From Brevibacillus porteri (GTDB taxonomy: Bacteria; Bacillota; Bacilli; Brevibacillales; Brevibacillaceae): a DNA stretch of 64,000 bases. The notes under the pieces were generated by a model, which had not been told where the DNA came from, did not search any database, and saw nothing but the letters and a program-made list of their open reading frames with translations. The translations under genes and the position numbers were made by a program. Every line of letters begins with the position of its first letter. Positions within the stretch are counted from its first letter, which is position 1. Positions 34,665-42,579 of this stretch are shown piece by piece. The DNA lies in the NCBI RefSeq assembly GCF_003013475.1, contig NZ_PXZO01000048.1, forward strand, positions 1 through 64,000, written 5' to 3'.

Positions 34665-36044
34665 TCAGGCGTGTACGGCATGACCGATGGCAGACAGCAG
34701 AGCTTCGTGAAGAGCTTCAGACAACGTCGGGTGGGCAGAAATGAACGTTTCCATCATATCCGCCGTCATTTCCCCGTGGATCATGACCGTTCCTTGCCCG
34801 ATCAACTCCGTCGCCCGTGGACCTACGATGGACACACCCAGTATCTCATTGTATTCCGGTTCCGTGATGACCTTCACCTTTCCGATCGCTTCACCGAGAA
34901 TCATTGCCTTTCCATTAACGGAAAACGGGAATTCTCCGATTGTTACGTCCCCGTATTGGGATCTAGCTTGCTTCTCGGTGAGGCCGACACCAGCGATTTC
35001 CGGCGACGTGTAGATGCACCTCGGTACAGCCCGATAATTGGCTTTGGCGTCCAGACCGCATGCATGCAAGGCTGCTACCGTTCCCTCATGAAAAGCGACA
35101 TGGGCGAGCTGGATACCCCCGACAACATCCCCGCATGCGTAAATATGTGGGACGTTCGTTTGCATATGCCCGTTTACGGAAATACCTTGCTTGCCGAATA
35201 CTACACCCGCCTGATCAAGTTGCAGTTCTGACGTCCGCGGCATCCTTCCGACGGCAACCAGCACGATCTCTGCTGTGGCTTCCCCGCTACCATCGGGGCT
35301 CTTGAAACGAACGGTTTTCGTCTGCTGGTCGACTGATGTCAACGACGTGGAGGTCAAGATTTTCACCCCGCTTCGTTCCAGCTGATCTTGCAGAACACCC
35401 GCAATATCCGCATCTTCGCCGGGGAGAAGCTGATCCGCCATTTCAATCACTGTCACGTCGCACCCCATGCGACTGTAAATGCTAGCAAACTCGCATCCGA
35501 TGACGCCTCCGCCGATGATCAGCAATGTCTCGGGAATCGACGAAAGCGACATCGCGTGTCCACTGTGGATGATCCAGCGACCATCAAACGGCGCAAACGG
35601 CAGCTCAATCGGCTCCGCTCCCGAAGCGATGATGATTTTATCGGCTTCAACAATTTCTTCTCCCTGATCCTTCTCTACTGCTATTTGGCGTTGGCTGACA
35701 AAACGAGCCTTGCCCGTAAGCACCTTGATTTTGTTTTTTCTCATAAGAAATCCGATTCCCATAACGAGCTGCTGCACGATTCTGTTTTTGTAGCTCTGCA
35801 CTCCCTGCCAGTCAATCGATACTTCCTGTTCGGGCACGCGAATGCCGAAACGGCCGGCATGCTTTACTTTCTCGGCCATCTCCGCGGACTCTAGGAGCGA
35901 TTTGGTTGGCATACATCCTTCGTTCAGACAGGTCCCACCCAACGCCCGCTGCTCGATCAGGGTGACCTGTTTGCCCTTTTGGGCGGCGACAATCGCCGCA
36001 ACGTAGCCGGCAGGTCCCCCTCCGATCACTGCAATTGCACTCAT
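34665..36044 (-). CDS. acoL: Dihydrolipoamide dehydrogenase (E3) of the acetoin dehydrogenase complex
   Basis: 459 residues. FAD-binding GGGPAGYVAAI (residues 8-18), redox-active disulphide GGTCLNEGC, NAD-binding GGGVIGCEFA, second FAD motif 'YACGDVVGG', and the C-terminal dimer interface with the active-site His-Glu pair ('SAHPTLSEAL'). It reoxidises dihydrolipoyl groups of the E2 subunit and makes NADH. It is encoded 13 bp after acoC. Confidence 0.9.
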   Translation of the reverse strand: MSAIAVIGGGPAGYVAAIVAAQKGKQVTLIEQRALGGTCLNEGCMPTKSLLESAEMAEKVKHAGRFGIRVPEQEVSIDWQGVQSYKNRIVQQLVMGIGFLMRKNKIKVLTGKARFVSQRQIAVEKDQGEEIVEADKIIIASGAEPIELPFAPFDGRWIIHSGHAMSLSSIPETLLIIGGGVIGCEFASIYSRMGCDVTVIEMADQLLPGEDADIAGVLQDQLERSGVKILTSTSLTSVDQQTKTVRFKSPDGSGEATAEIVLVAVGRMPRTSELQLDQAGVVFGKQGISVNGHMQTNVPHIYACGDVVGGIQLAHVAFHEGTVAALHACGLDAKANYRAVPRCIYTSPEIAGVGLTEKQARSQYGDVTIGEFPFSVNGKAMILGEAIGKVKVITEPEYNEILGVSIVGPRATELIGQGTVMIHGEMTADMMETFISAHPTLSEALHEALLSAIGHAVHA

Positions 36045-36057
36045 CCCATCACGTCCT

Positions 36058-37302
36058 TCACAAGAGCATCCGATACGGCTCTTCCAAGTATTTTCTCAGT
36101 GTGTGCAAAAATTCGGCTGCCGGTGCTCCGTCCAGTACGCGATGATCGAACGTCAGGCTGAGCGGGAGAATGCTCCGCCGCTGTACTTCCTCACCGATGA
36201 AGACAGGCGTTTCCTGCACGGCCCCTACGCCGAGAATGCCTGCCTCCGGCGGATTCAGCACCGGCGTAAAGAAATCAATTCCGTATGCCCCAAGGTTCGT
36301 GATGGAGAAGGTAGACCCTTGCATCTCCTCCATGCCGAGCGTCCCTTCCCGCGCCTGTACAGCCAGCGCTTTGATCCGGCGGGAGAGGTCCAGCACCGAT
36401 GTTGATTCCGCGTACCGAACGACCGGAACGACCAGCCCTTGTTCGAGCGCGACGGCTATTCCCAGGTGGACGTTCCCGTACCGATGAATCCGGTCATCGA
36501 TATAGGCGCTGTTTACATGCTTGTGCCTTTGGAGAGCAAGAACCGTCGCCCTCGCAATGAGATCAGTCACGGTCAGCTTGATGTCGTGCTCTTTTTGCGT
36601 GACTTTGTTCATTTTCTTTTGCAAAGCGATCAAGTCCGTGACATCGGCCCGTGTGGTGATCGTAAGCTGGGCGCTTTCCTGCAAACTGGCCATCATCCGG
36701 GAAGCAATCACCTTCCGCATGCCCGTGACAGGCAATTGCTCCATCGTTTCCTCCACGGCAACAGCAGGTAGCCGATCATCCTCCGCTGCTACAGCCTGCT
36801 TCACCTCCCGTTCAGCAATCGCCTTTTCTACGTCTTCCTTTGTGATCCTGCCCACCGGTCCCGTGCCGATGAGAGATTCGACGGGGAGGCCTGCCGCCTC
36901 GGCCAACTTGCGCGCGACCGGGGAAATTTTCACTTCTTTCGCATTTTCCAGACTTGCCGCTATCGTGGCCGACTTCGCCGAAGCCACGGGCTCCTCCGGC
37001 TTTTTCTCGGGAGCAGCCGTCTCCAACGTCGCCGTTGCGGCCGTTTCCTCCGCGATTTGCTCGTTTGGATGACCGATATATCCAATGACCGTTCCAGGCG
37101 GCACACCCTCCCATTCCGAAACAACGATTTTCAACAAAACGCCGTTCGCCGGTGCTTCCAAGTCCGCCTCGATTTTTTCCGAACTGATGCTAGCGATCAC
37201 TTCTCCTTTGGATACCAGATCGCCGATTTGTTTGTTCCAATGGGAAACCGTTCCCTCTTTCATCGCCATTCCCATCTTCGGCATGAGCACCTCGACTGCC
37301 AT
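36058..37302 (-). CDS. acoC: Dihydrolipoamide acetyltransferase (E2) of the acetoin dehydrogenase complex
   Basis: 414 residues. One lipoyl domain with the lipoylated Lys in ISSEKIEADL (about residue 43), an Ala/Glu/Pro linker, a peripheral-subunit-binding domain 'KISPVARKLAEAAGL..GPVGRITKEDV' (about 125-160), and a catalytic domain ending in the 'TFDHRVLDGA' His motif. It transfers the acetyl group from acetoin cleavage to CoA. Gap of 34 bp after acoB. Visibly G+C-richer than the regions on both sides of the cluster. Confidence 0.9.
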   Translation of the reverse strand: MAVEVLMPKMGMAMKEGTVSHWNKQIGDLVSKGEVIASISSEKIEADLEAPANGVLLKIVVSEWEGVPPGTVIGYIGHPNEQIAEETAATATLETAAPEKKPEEPVASAKSATIAASLENAKEVKISPVARKLAEAAGLPVESLIGTGPVGRITKEDVEKAIAEREVKQAVAAEDDRLPAVAVEETMEQLPVTGMRKVIASRMMASLQESAQLTITTRADVTDLIALQKKMNKVTQKEHDIKLTVTDLIARATVLALQRHKHVNSAYIDDRIHRYGNVHLGIAVALEQGLVVPVVRYAESTSVLDLSRRIKALAVQAREGTLGMEEMQGSTFSITNLGAYGIDFFTPVLNPPEAGILGVGAVQETPVFIGEEVQRRSILPLSLTFDHRVLDGAPAAEFLHTLRKYLEEPYRMLL

Positions 37303-37336
37303 CGGTTTTCCCTCCGTTTTCTTCTATCTTTCTGAA

Positions 37337-38371
37337 TCAGACGCTCAACAGCGATTTATCGCCAAGCAGTTCGGATACCACTTGAATCACCATTTGCGGC
37401 GTCGGTAAATACAGGTCCTCCAGTACAGGCGAAAACGGAACCGGGGTATGCGGTGCCGTAATCCGCTTGATCGGCGCATCCAGACTATCGAAGCCTTTAT
37501 CCGCGACCAAGGCCGCGATGTCGGTCGCAATGCTGCAGCGTGGATTCGCCTCGTCGATGACAATCAGCCGATTCGTCTTTTGAACGGACCCCAAGATCGC
37601 ATCCTCATCGAGCGGCGACAGGCTGCGCGGATCGACGACCTCCGTTTCAATTCCTTTCCTGGCGAGCTGCTCCGCCGCCTCCAAGGCTGTATGCACCTGT
37701 TTACCGACCGCGACGATCGTCAAATCCGAACCGGCACGCTTGATGTCCGCCTTGCCGATCGGAATTGTGTAATAACCGTCTGGCACCTCCCCTGTCATGT
37801 TGTATAGCGTCTTGTCCTCAAAGAAGATTACAGGGTCATTGTCCTCGATGGATGCCAGCAGCAGTCCTTTCGCGTCAGCAGGTGTGGACGGAACCACCAC
37901 TTTAATGCCCGGAATGGCCGTGAACAGAGCATAAAGGCTTTGCGAATGCTGCGCCGCCGCCCGGAATCCAGCGCCGTGCGTCGTGCGGATCGTAACCGGC
38001 ACCTGTGCTTTGCCCCCAAACATGTACCGGAACTTGGCCCCCTGATTCAGCACCTGGTCCAGGCAGCTCCCGATGAAATCGTTGAACATCAATTCTGCAA
38101 TCGGGCGAAGACCAGTGGTCGCAGCAGCCATCGCCGCCCCGATATAGCCCGCTTCGGTAATCGGGGTATCCAGCACCCGTTCTCGGCCGAACTCCTGAAC
38201 GAGGCCTTTCGTTACCCCGAGAACGCCTCCCCATGCTTCTTCATCCTGTAAATGGTCGACCTGTGCCCCGCCAGCTACGTCCTCGCCCATCAAAATCACG
38301 TTCTCGTCTCTGCGCATCGCGAGTTTCATCGCCTCGTTGATTGCCTGCGACATGGTCATTTTTTTAGTCAT
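37337..38371 (-). CDS. acoB: Acetoin dehydrogenase E1 beta subunit
   Basis: 344 residues from ATG at 38371 (MTKKMTMSQAINEAMKLAM), with AAAGG at good spacing. A transketolase-like pyrimidine-binding domain starts with 'VILMGEDVAGG', with 'FMFGGKAQVPVTIRTTHGAG' and a C-terminal transketolase domain 'GKQVHTALEAAEQL..VVDPRSLSPLD'. It forms the alpha2beta2 TPP enzyme with AcoA. Pyruvate or branched-chain E1 proteins look alike; the sigma-54/AcoR context favours acetoin. Confidence 0.88.
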   Translation of the reverse strand: MTKKMTMSQAINEAMKLAMRRDENVILMGEDVAGGAQVDHLQDEEAWGGVLGVTKGLVQEFGRERVLDTPITEAGYIGAAMAAATTGLRPIAELMFNDFIGSCLDQVLNQGAKFRYMFGGKAQVPVTIRTTHGAGFRAAAQHSQSLYALFTAIPGIKVVVPSTPADAKGLLLASIEDNDPVIFFEDKTLYNMTGEVPDGYYTIPIGKADIKRAGSDLTIVAVGKQVHTALEAAEQLARKGIETEVVDPRSLSPLDEDAILGSVQKTNRLIVIDEANPRCSIATDIAALVADKGFDSLDAPIKRITAPHTPVPFSPVLEDLYLPTPQMVIQVVSELLGDKSLLSV

Positions 38372-38399
38372 GTTCCTTTCCCCCTTTGCTATCATTTTT

Positions 38400-39398
38400 T
38401 CAGTACGATACGTATACGTCAGTCAACAGTTCGGACGGTTCCGGGTACGGACTGTTTTCCGAAAACGCGACTGCTTCCTCGACCGCTTTGTCAACAGCGG
38501 CTTCGATTTCATCTAGCTCGTCTACAGTAAACAGCTTTCCAGAGAGCAGATCATTCCGGAATTTTCTGATCGCGTCTATCTCCGACAGATGCGCCTTCTT
38601 CTCTTCTTCTTTTTTGTATTTCTGGGCGTCGCCCTCAAAGTGGCCGTAGTTGCGGTACGTCACGCACTCGATCAGAGTCGGTCCCTCTCCCCGACGGGCA
38701 CGCTCGATTGCTTCCTGTGCTGCCTGATAAACGGCCAGCACATCCTTGCCATCCACTCGGATACCGGGAATGTTGTAGGCGATCGCACGGTCCGCAATGG
38801 TTTTGCAGCTGGAGGCGTACGAAAACGGCGTGGCTTCCCCATATCCGTTGTTCTCTGCTACGAACACGGCTGGCAGCTTCCAAATGGCTGCCAGGTTAAT
38901 CCCTTCATGGAACGTACCCTGGTTGTTCGCTCCGTCTCCAAAGAAACATACGCTTACAGCGCCTGTCTGCTTGTACTTGGCTGTCAAAGCGGCTCCGCAA
39001 GCAAGCGGATAGCCTCCCCCGACAATACCGTTTGCCCCGAGCATTCCTTTGTCCAAATCCGCAATGTGCATGGAGCCTCCCTTTCCTTTGCAAAGTCCCG
39101 TGACTCTGCCGTAAATCTCCGCCATCATTCCATTCAGATCGCACCCCTTTGCGATGCAGTGTCCATGCCCTCGATGCGTGCTGGTAATGGTGTCGCTGTC
39201 GTCCAGGTGCGCGCAAAGCCCGACTGCAATGGCCTCCTCCCCCGCGTATAAATGGACGAAACCGGGGATTTTCCCTTGGCCGAACAGGTCGTGCACCTTG
39301 TCCTCGAACTTCCGGATCTCCAGCATTTTTTGGTACATCCAAGCTGCCTTTTCACGGGACAACGGAATTCCTTTGACTTGCTGATCCACTTTCGTCAT
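38400..39398 (-). CDS. acoA: Acetoin dehydrogenase E1 alpha subunit
   Basis: 332 residues from ATG at 39398 (MTKVDQQVKGIPLSREK), behind AGGAGGAG. The thiamine-diphosphate motif GDGANNQGTFHEGINLA..NN (GDG to NN) is intact, with 'ALSRGHGHCIAKG'-like 'THRGHGHCIAKG' and the C-terminal 'VTYRNYGHFEGD' loop. It decarboxylates/cleaves acetoin with TPP in the first step of the complex. First gene of acoABCL. The open frame extends further upstream to 39533, but that would run through the sigma-54 promoter. Confidence 0.9.
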   Translation of the reverse strand: MTKVDQQVKGIPLSREKAAWMYQKMLEIRKFEDKVHDLFGQGKIPGFVHLYAGEEAIAVGLCAHLDDSDTITSTHRGHGHCIAKGCDLNGMMAEIYGRVTGLCKGKGGSMHIADLDKGMLGANGIVGGGYPLACGAALTAKYKQTGAVSVCFFGDGANNQGTFHEGINLAAIWKLPAVFVAENNGYGEATPFSYASSCKTIADRAIAYNIPGIRVDGKDVLAVYQAAQEAIERARRGEGPTLIECVTYRNYGHFEGDAQKYKKEEEKKAHLSEIDAIRKFRNDLLSGKLFTVDELDEIEAAVDKAVEEAVAFSENSPYPEPSELLTDVYVSY

Positions 39399-39458
39399 TT
39401 GCGTGTCTCCTCCTCGAATATGTTTTATTGGGGTCCAGCCTTTGACACAAGGGATATC

Positions 39459-39474
39459 GCAAAAAGTATGCCAA
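39459..39474 (-). promoter_or_regulatory. Sigma-54 (-24/-12) promoter of the aco operon
   Basis: On the minus strand TTGGCATACTTTTTGC has the GG of -24 and the GC of -12 exactly 10 bp apart, close to TGGCAC-N5-TTGC. It lies 61 bp upstream of the acoA start, and a sigma-54 activator gene is in the same cluster. Confidence 0.85.
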
Positions 39475-39529
39475 CCGTCGAAGCAGGTCACATTGCGTTT
39501 TTTTGTAACCGCTTTACTTTTGGCGGGGA

Positions 39530-39567
39530 ACAAAAGTGGACACCTGTCTCGTTTTGTCTCCTTTTGT
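39530..39567 (-). promoter_or_regulatory. Candidate AcoR upstream activating sequence
   Basis: ACAAAAG (39530-39536) and CTTTTGT (39561-39567) form a 7-bp dyad about 56-100 bp upstream of the -24 element, where enhancer sites for sigma-54 activators are usual. Assignment is inference. Confidence 0.35.
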
Positions 39568-39704
39568 ACAATGGCTCACCGCGTGCCTTTGGACGGACTG
39601 TGTCTTCCTTTTCAAGCGCTATCTGGATATCCCGTGGCGGAACGGAGTGCGGCAACGCAAAAAAACCTCCCGGCGTTATACCAGAAAGGCTTCATCTGCA
39701 AATC

Positions 39705-39865
39705 CTATTCTTTACCCGGAACAGCCTTATGCTGCTTTAATGCCTGTTGGTACTTGCCCATTTGGCGTTTAAAGACATCTTCCAGCATGTTGAAACAAGG
39801 GAGTATCTTGGTCTTGAATCAATTGTATAAGCGATAATTTATCTTTTGCAGTAAACTCAGACAAA
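39705..39865 (-). pseudogene. Possible remnant of an unidentified gene
   Basis: Two minus-strand frames join into one helix-rich stretch: 'SEFTAKDKLSLIQLIQDQD' in the first frame and 'MLEDVFKRQMGKYQQAL' in the next, ending at TAG 39705-39707. A one-base shift near 39780 connects them. The composition looks coding, but I do not recognise the family. It lies at the edge of the decayed region. Confidence 0.3.
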
Positions 39866-39879
39866 AAACTGTAGCCGCC

Positions 39880-40280
39880 ATGACACTGTCGTCTATCGGC
39901 GGATTTGCTTCCGTTGCGTCAGTCATACCCGGCAACCTCGAGCCCAGGGATAAACGGTGTGCTGTGTGCCTGCTAGTGCTTACCGTGGCTGCAACAAGCA
40001 AGCTGGCCGCGGTTGCAGATGTATTCCTGCTCGGTGTCTTCAGCTTCGGCATACTGCCTTGCCTGACCGTCTACGTCATGAATCAGGCCATGGGGGCTCC
40101 AAATCTGGTCACCACCCTAAACGTGTCCGCCCTGCACATCAGCAATGCAGCGGGTGCCTGGCTCGGCAGGCTTGTCATTGAAAGCCGGTTCGGCCTGCCC
40201 ATGGTGCCGTTGTTTGCCTCGTTCGTGACGATGATCGGGATAATGTTGCTGTTAGGCAGCATGGCATTGGCTGGCAATCG
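39880..40280 (+). pseudogene. C-terminal fragment of an MFS transporter (AraJ/YdhP-like)
   Basis: About 134 codons, homologous in pattern to the last third of DHA1-family exporters: 'MGAPNLVTTLNVSALHISNAAGAWLGRLVI' is the typical C-terminal half loop and helix 10-11 region, followed by 'GLPMVPLFASFVTMIG'. The first two thirds are missing and no promoter or ribosome site is seen. The reading runs directly into an alcohol dehydrogenase fragment. Confidence 0.72.
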
Positions 40281-40282
40281 AC

Positions 40283-40540
40283 GGCAATGCTGGGGGCCAA
40301 CCGGATGTCATCCAGTCGACCAATGATTTATGGTTCAACAATCAAGCTGTTGCCGGATTTCAACTCGGCTCCTACAGCGATGCGTTTCCTGCGAGAGTCG
40401 GCCAACGAGCGTTGGAGGCGCTGCACATGTTGGCCGAAGAGTACATCCGCTCTGACATTTACGGCATCTATCCCGCCGAAGAAGCGAATGAAGCGTTACG
40501 TTTACTCGAAACGGGCGCAACCAGGGGGAAACTGCTTCGG
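40283..40540 (+). pseudogene. C-terminal fragment of a zinc-type alcohol dehydrogenase/quinone oxidoreductase
   Basis: About 86 codons beginning near 'DGNAGGQPDVIQ' and showing the tail typical of quinone oxidoreductase-like MDR proteins: 'NNQAVAGFQLGSYSDA', 'VGQRALEALHMLAEEYIRSDIYGIYPAEEANEALRLLETG', 'ATRGKLL'. The catalytic and cofactor domains are absent. Homology stops at 40537, exactly where the truncated DUF1579-like gene on the other strand begins, so a deletion joined the two. Confidence 0.68.
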
Positions 40541-40895
40541 TATTCCCTGTTATCTTCCAATCTCTGCCCAAAAGATTTGCATAGTAGGAAGCCATACTTC
40601 CATGATTGTCATAAGCGTGTGTGAAGTACACCTGATTAGACGCATCATAGCCGATGATCTCAATGGTTTTGACTTCTTTATCCCCTATCAAACCATCTAC
40701 ATGGTGAATAAGGAAAAATCCCCCGGGTAGCCATTCGTATGTATCTATTGCTTTCAACTTCACGGCTGGCCCTGACGGACTTTCCGTAATCAGTCCTTCT
40801 GTCATCCATTTCCCTACAAAAACGTTCAGATGAGAAAGAGCCGGATCAGGCTTGAGCACCTCTTGTAAAGTATGATTGACATGTTCATTCGTCAT
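40536..40895 (-). pseudogene. DUF1579-like gene truncated at its 3' end
   Basis: The frame starts at 40895 (MTNEHVNHTLQEVLKPD). Its first 120 or so codons look intact: 'FVGKWMTEGLI', 'DTYEWLPGGFFLIHHVDG', 'IGYDASNQVYFTHAYDNHG' and 'RDWKITGNTE' are the usual DUF1579 order. Beyond 40536 the frame runs antisense through the alcohol dehydrogenase fragment and loses similarity. The C-terminal 35-40 residues expected for the family are missing. The function of the family is uncertain. Confidence 0.7.
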
Positions 40896-40935
40896 TCGGA
40901 ATTCCTTCTTATTGATTGCTATTTACCAACAAAAA

Positions 40936-40962
40936 TCCCGCCCCTCATGATGGGAAGCGGGA
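40936..40962 (-). terminator. Terminator of the first YcdB paralogue
   Basis: TCCCGC (40936-40941) pairs with GCGGGA (40957-40962), with T-rich sequence after it on the minus strand. It shares the TCATGAT loop with the terminator at 44848-44875, consistent with duplication of gene plus terminator. Confidence 0.8.
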
Positions 40963-40974
40963 GAACGTATGTGT

Positions 40975-42471
40975 TTACTTGAATGCCTTTCCTGTTACCG
41001 CATCCAACTTGAAGTATGACTTTGTGTCTATCGAATATGCTGGGACTGGCCGTGCTTGCACTTTCCTGTTTAGAACAGGGAACACATACCCCAGCTCTGT
41101 AGGATGGGCTTTCAAAAACAGTTTGGCAGCTGCTTCTTTGGAAATGGCTTTCTTTTTGTCCGGGAACGGAGCGGTCGGCTTCGTGAAGTAATCCATAAAG
41201 TTCACAATTTCCCCTGTCTGTCCGTCTACATTTACGAGGTATTCCTGGTCGGAGACGACAACGCCATCGTGCAGGGCGAAAAAACTGAAGCTGTACGCCG
41301 TGGCAGTAGGCATCGAGATTTTGCTTTGATCGATTTTCAGCTCTTTCACACTTGCGTCAAGGTAGGGCTGCAAAAACTGAACCGCTTTTTCCTTCGCCTC
41401 TTCATACGTTAGCTGGACATTTTCCGGATTGTTATGATGCTGTGTGGCCTTAGCTGCCTCGCCTTCTTTGCGGATTTGGAAGCCAGTCACGTCCTTGTTG
41501 TTCGTATAAACCAAGATCTTGTCAGTTCCTCCCTTAGACTTGAAAAGCGTCCCCTCTACTCCTTTCTTTTCCGGTAGGATCCGCTCATCCGTATCAAAGC
41601 TGATTCCCTCCATATTGAGCTGGAACTGTTCTGCTAATACTCGCTTCACGTCATCGGCATTTCGAGCTGAAAACCGCTTACCTCCAGACTTGACCGCAAT
41701 AACTTCAGAGTAACGACTTGTATGCGAAGAGGCGCTTTCGACCTTTTCTCCTGTCACTGCATTCATATATCCACTCGATTTTAGCGAATACGTCAAAGCA
41801 GGCTTTCCTGTTGCCTTTTCATGCGCGGAATACGTAAGTTCCATAAACGACGCTACTTTCTCTGGGAGCTTAGCTTCCACCAACACTTTCCCCGGCTGGA
41901 CAAACAACTCAGATGATGCTCGTAATGGCGCACCTTCCAACGTATCCACGTACATAACACCTTTACCGTTGACGCCGACGACATAACGATCGGTGAAAAC
42001 AGGCAAACCATTTTCGTAGCGTGTATACGTTACCTGCCAATCATTCGATTCTTGACTGGCTCTGTATTTGTTGAAATCGTCGCCCAATAGCGCCTGTAAG
42101 AACGCGTCCGCATTTTGTTTGGCAACTGCTGCTGATGGCTTGTTCTTCTGCTTCGCCTCATATTCGTTTTCATACGTATGCAAAGCACCAGTCTCTGCAT
42201 CAAGTAGCAGCCTAGCATACCGCTCCTTTTGATCTGTAGAATGAAAAAGCAACTCGTACACACCATTTTTCGGCGGGTTGATCATGAGGTCCATACTTTT
42301 CAAGTCCGGCTGTAGAGTGTAAATCGTTTGGAGTGTTTGTTCTGCTGCTGGCGGCAATCCCAGATTTGTCTCAGCTTGTGCAGTTAGCACTGGATGCTGG
42401 CCCCACATTGGGGTCGTTGCTAAAATACTTGCCGTCAGCATTGTTGTTACCAGTTTCTTAGTATAATTCAT
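40975..42471 (-). CDS. Secreted YcdB/YcdC-type protein, paralogue A
   Basis: 498 residues from ATG at 42471 (MNYTKKLVTTMLTASILA); GGAGG lies 8 bp upstream, inside a longer possible start at 42486. Signal peptide, then a PepSY/YcdB-like module ('LLDAETGALHTYENEYEAK', 'NVDGQTGEIVNFMDYF'). Very similar to the protein at 44886-46412 and to the extracellular part of the membrane protein at 42580-44274. It is preceded by an ECF-type promoter. It may act as a soluble competitor or ligand for the anti-sigma sensor domain; that is inference. Confidence 0.8.
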   Translation of the reverse strand: MNYTKKLVTTMLTASILATTPMWGQHPVLTAQAETNLGLPPAAEQTLQTIYTLQPDLKSMDLMINPPKNGVYELLFHSTDQKERYARLLLDAETGALHTYENEYEAKQKNKPSAAVAKQNADAFLQALLGDDFNKYRASQESNDWQVTYTRYENGLPVFTDRYVVGVNGKGVMYVDTLEGAPLRASSELFVQPGKVLVEAKLPEKVASFMELTYSAHEKATGKPALTYSLKSSGYMNAVTGEKVESASSHTSRYSEVIAVKSGGKRFSARNADDVKRVLAEQFQLNMEGISFDTDERILPEKKGVEGTLFKSKGGTDKILVYTNNKDVTGFQIRKEGEAAKATQHHNNPENVQLTYEEAKEKAVQFLQPYLDASVKELKIDQSKISMPTATAYSFSFFALHDGVVVSDQEYLVNVDGQTGEIVNFMDYFTKPTAPFPDKKKAISKEAAAKLFLKAHPTELGYVFPVLNRKVQARPVPAYSIDTKSYFKLDAVTGKAFK

Positions 42472-42512
42472 AATCTTTTCCTCCATAGTAATTTTTTATT
42501 TCCTCTATGTAA

Positions 42513-42540
42513 TAGTCGAAAAATAACCACGGAGGTTACA
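42513..42540 (-). promoter_or_regulatory. ECF sigma-factor promoter of paralogue A
   Basis: TGTAAC (42540-42535), 16 bp, CGACTA (42518-42513). Identical -35 and -10 with the same spacing occur at 46462-46489. The TGTAAC/CGAC pattern is typical of Bacillus ECF sigma factors, and one is encoded nearby. Confidence 0.75.
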
Positions 42541-42570
42541 AAATAGGGAGCATCTTCACCTGATACTCCC
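42541..42570 (-). terminator. Terminator of the anti-sigma gene
   Basis: GGGAGCATC (42546-42554) pairs with GATACTCCC (42562-42570). It sits one base from the -35 of the next gene's promoter. Confidence 0.65.
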
Positions 42571-42579
42571 TCTCTTTTA

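Noticed and set aside
38589..39251. Plus-strand frame of 220 codons opposite acoA
   Set aside because: Antisense shadow of a catalytic-motif-complete gene.
39399..39837. Plus-strand frame of 144 codons opposite the aco promoter region
   Set aside because: Composition is Cys/Leu/Ser-rich without motifs, no ribosome site, and it overlaps the sigma-54 promoter.
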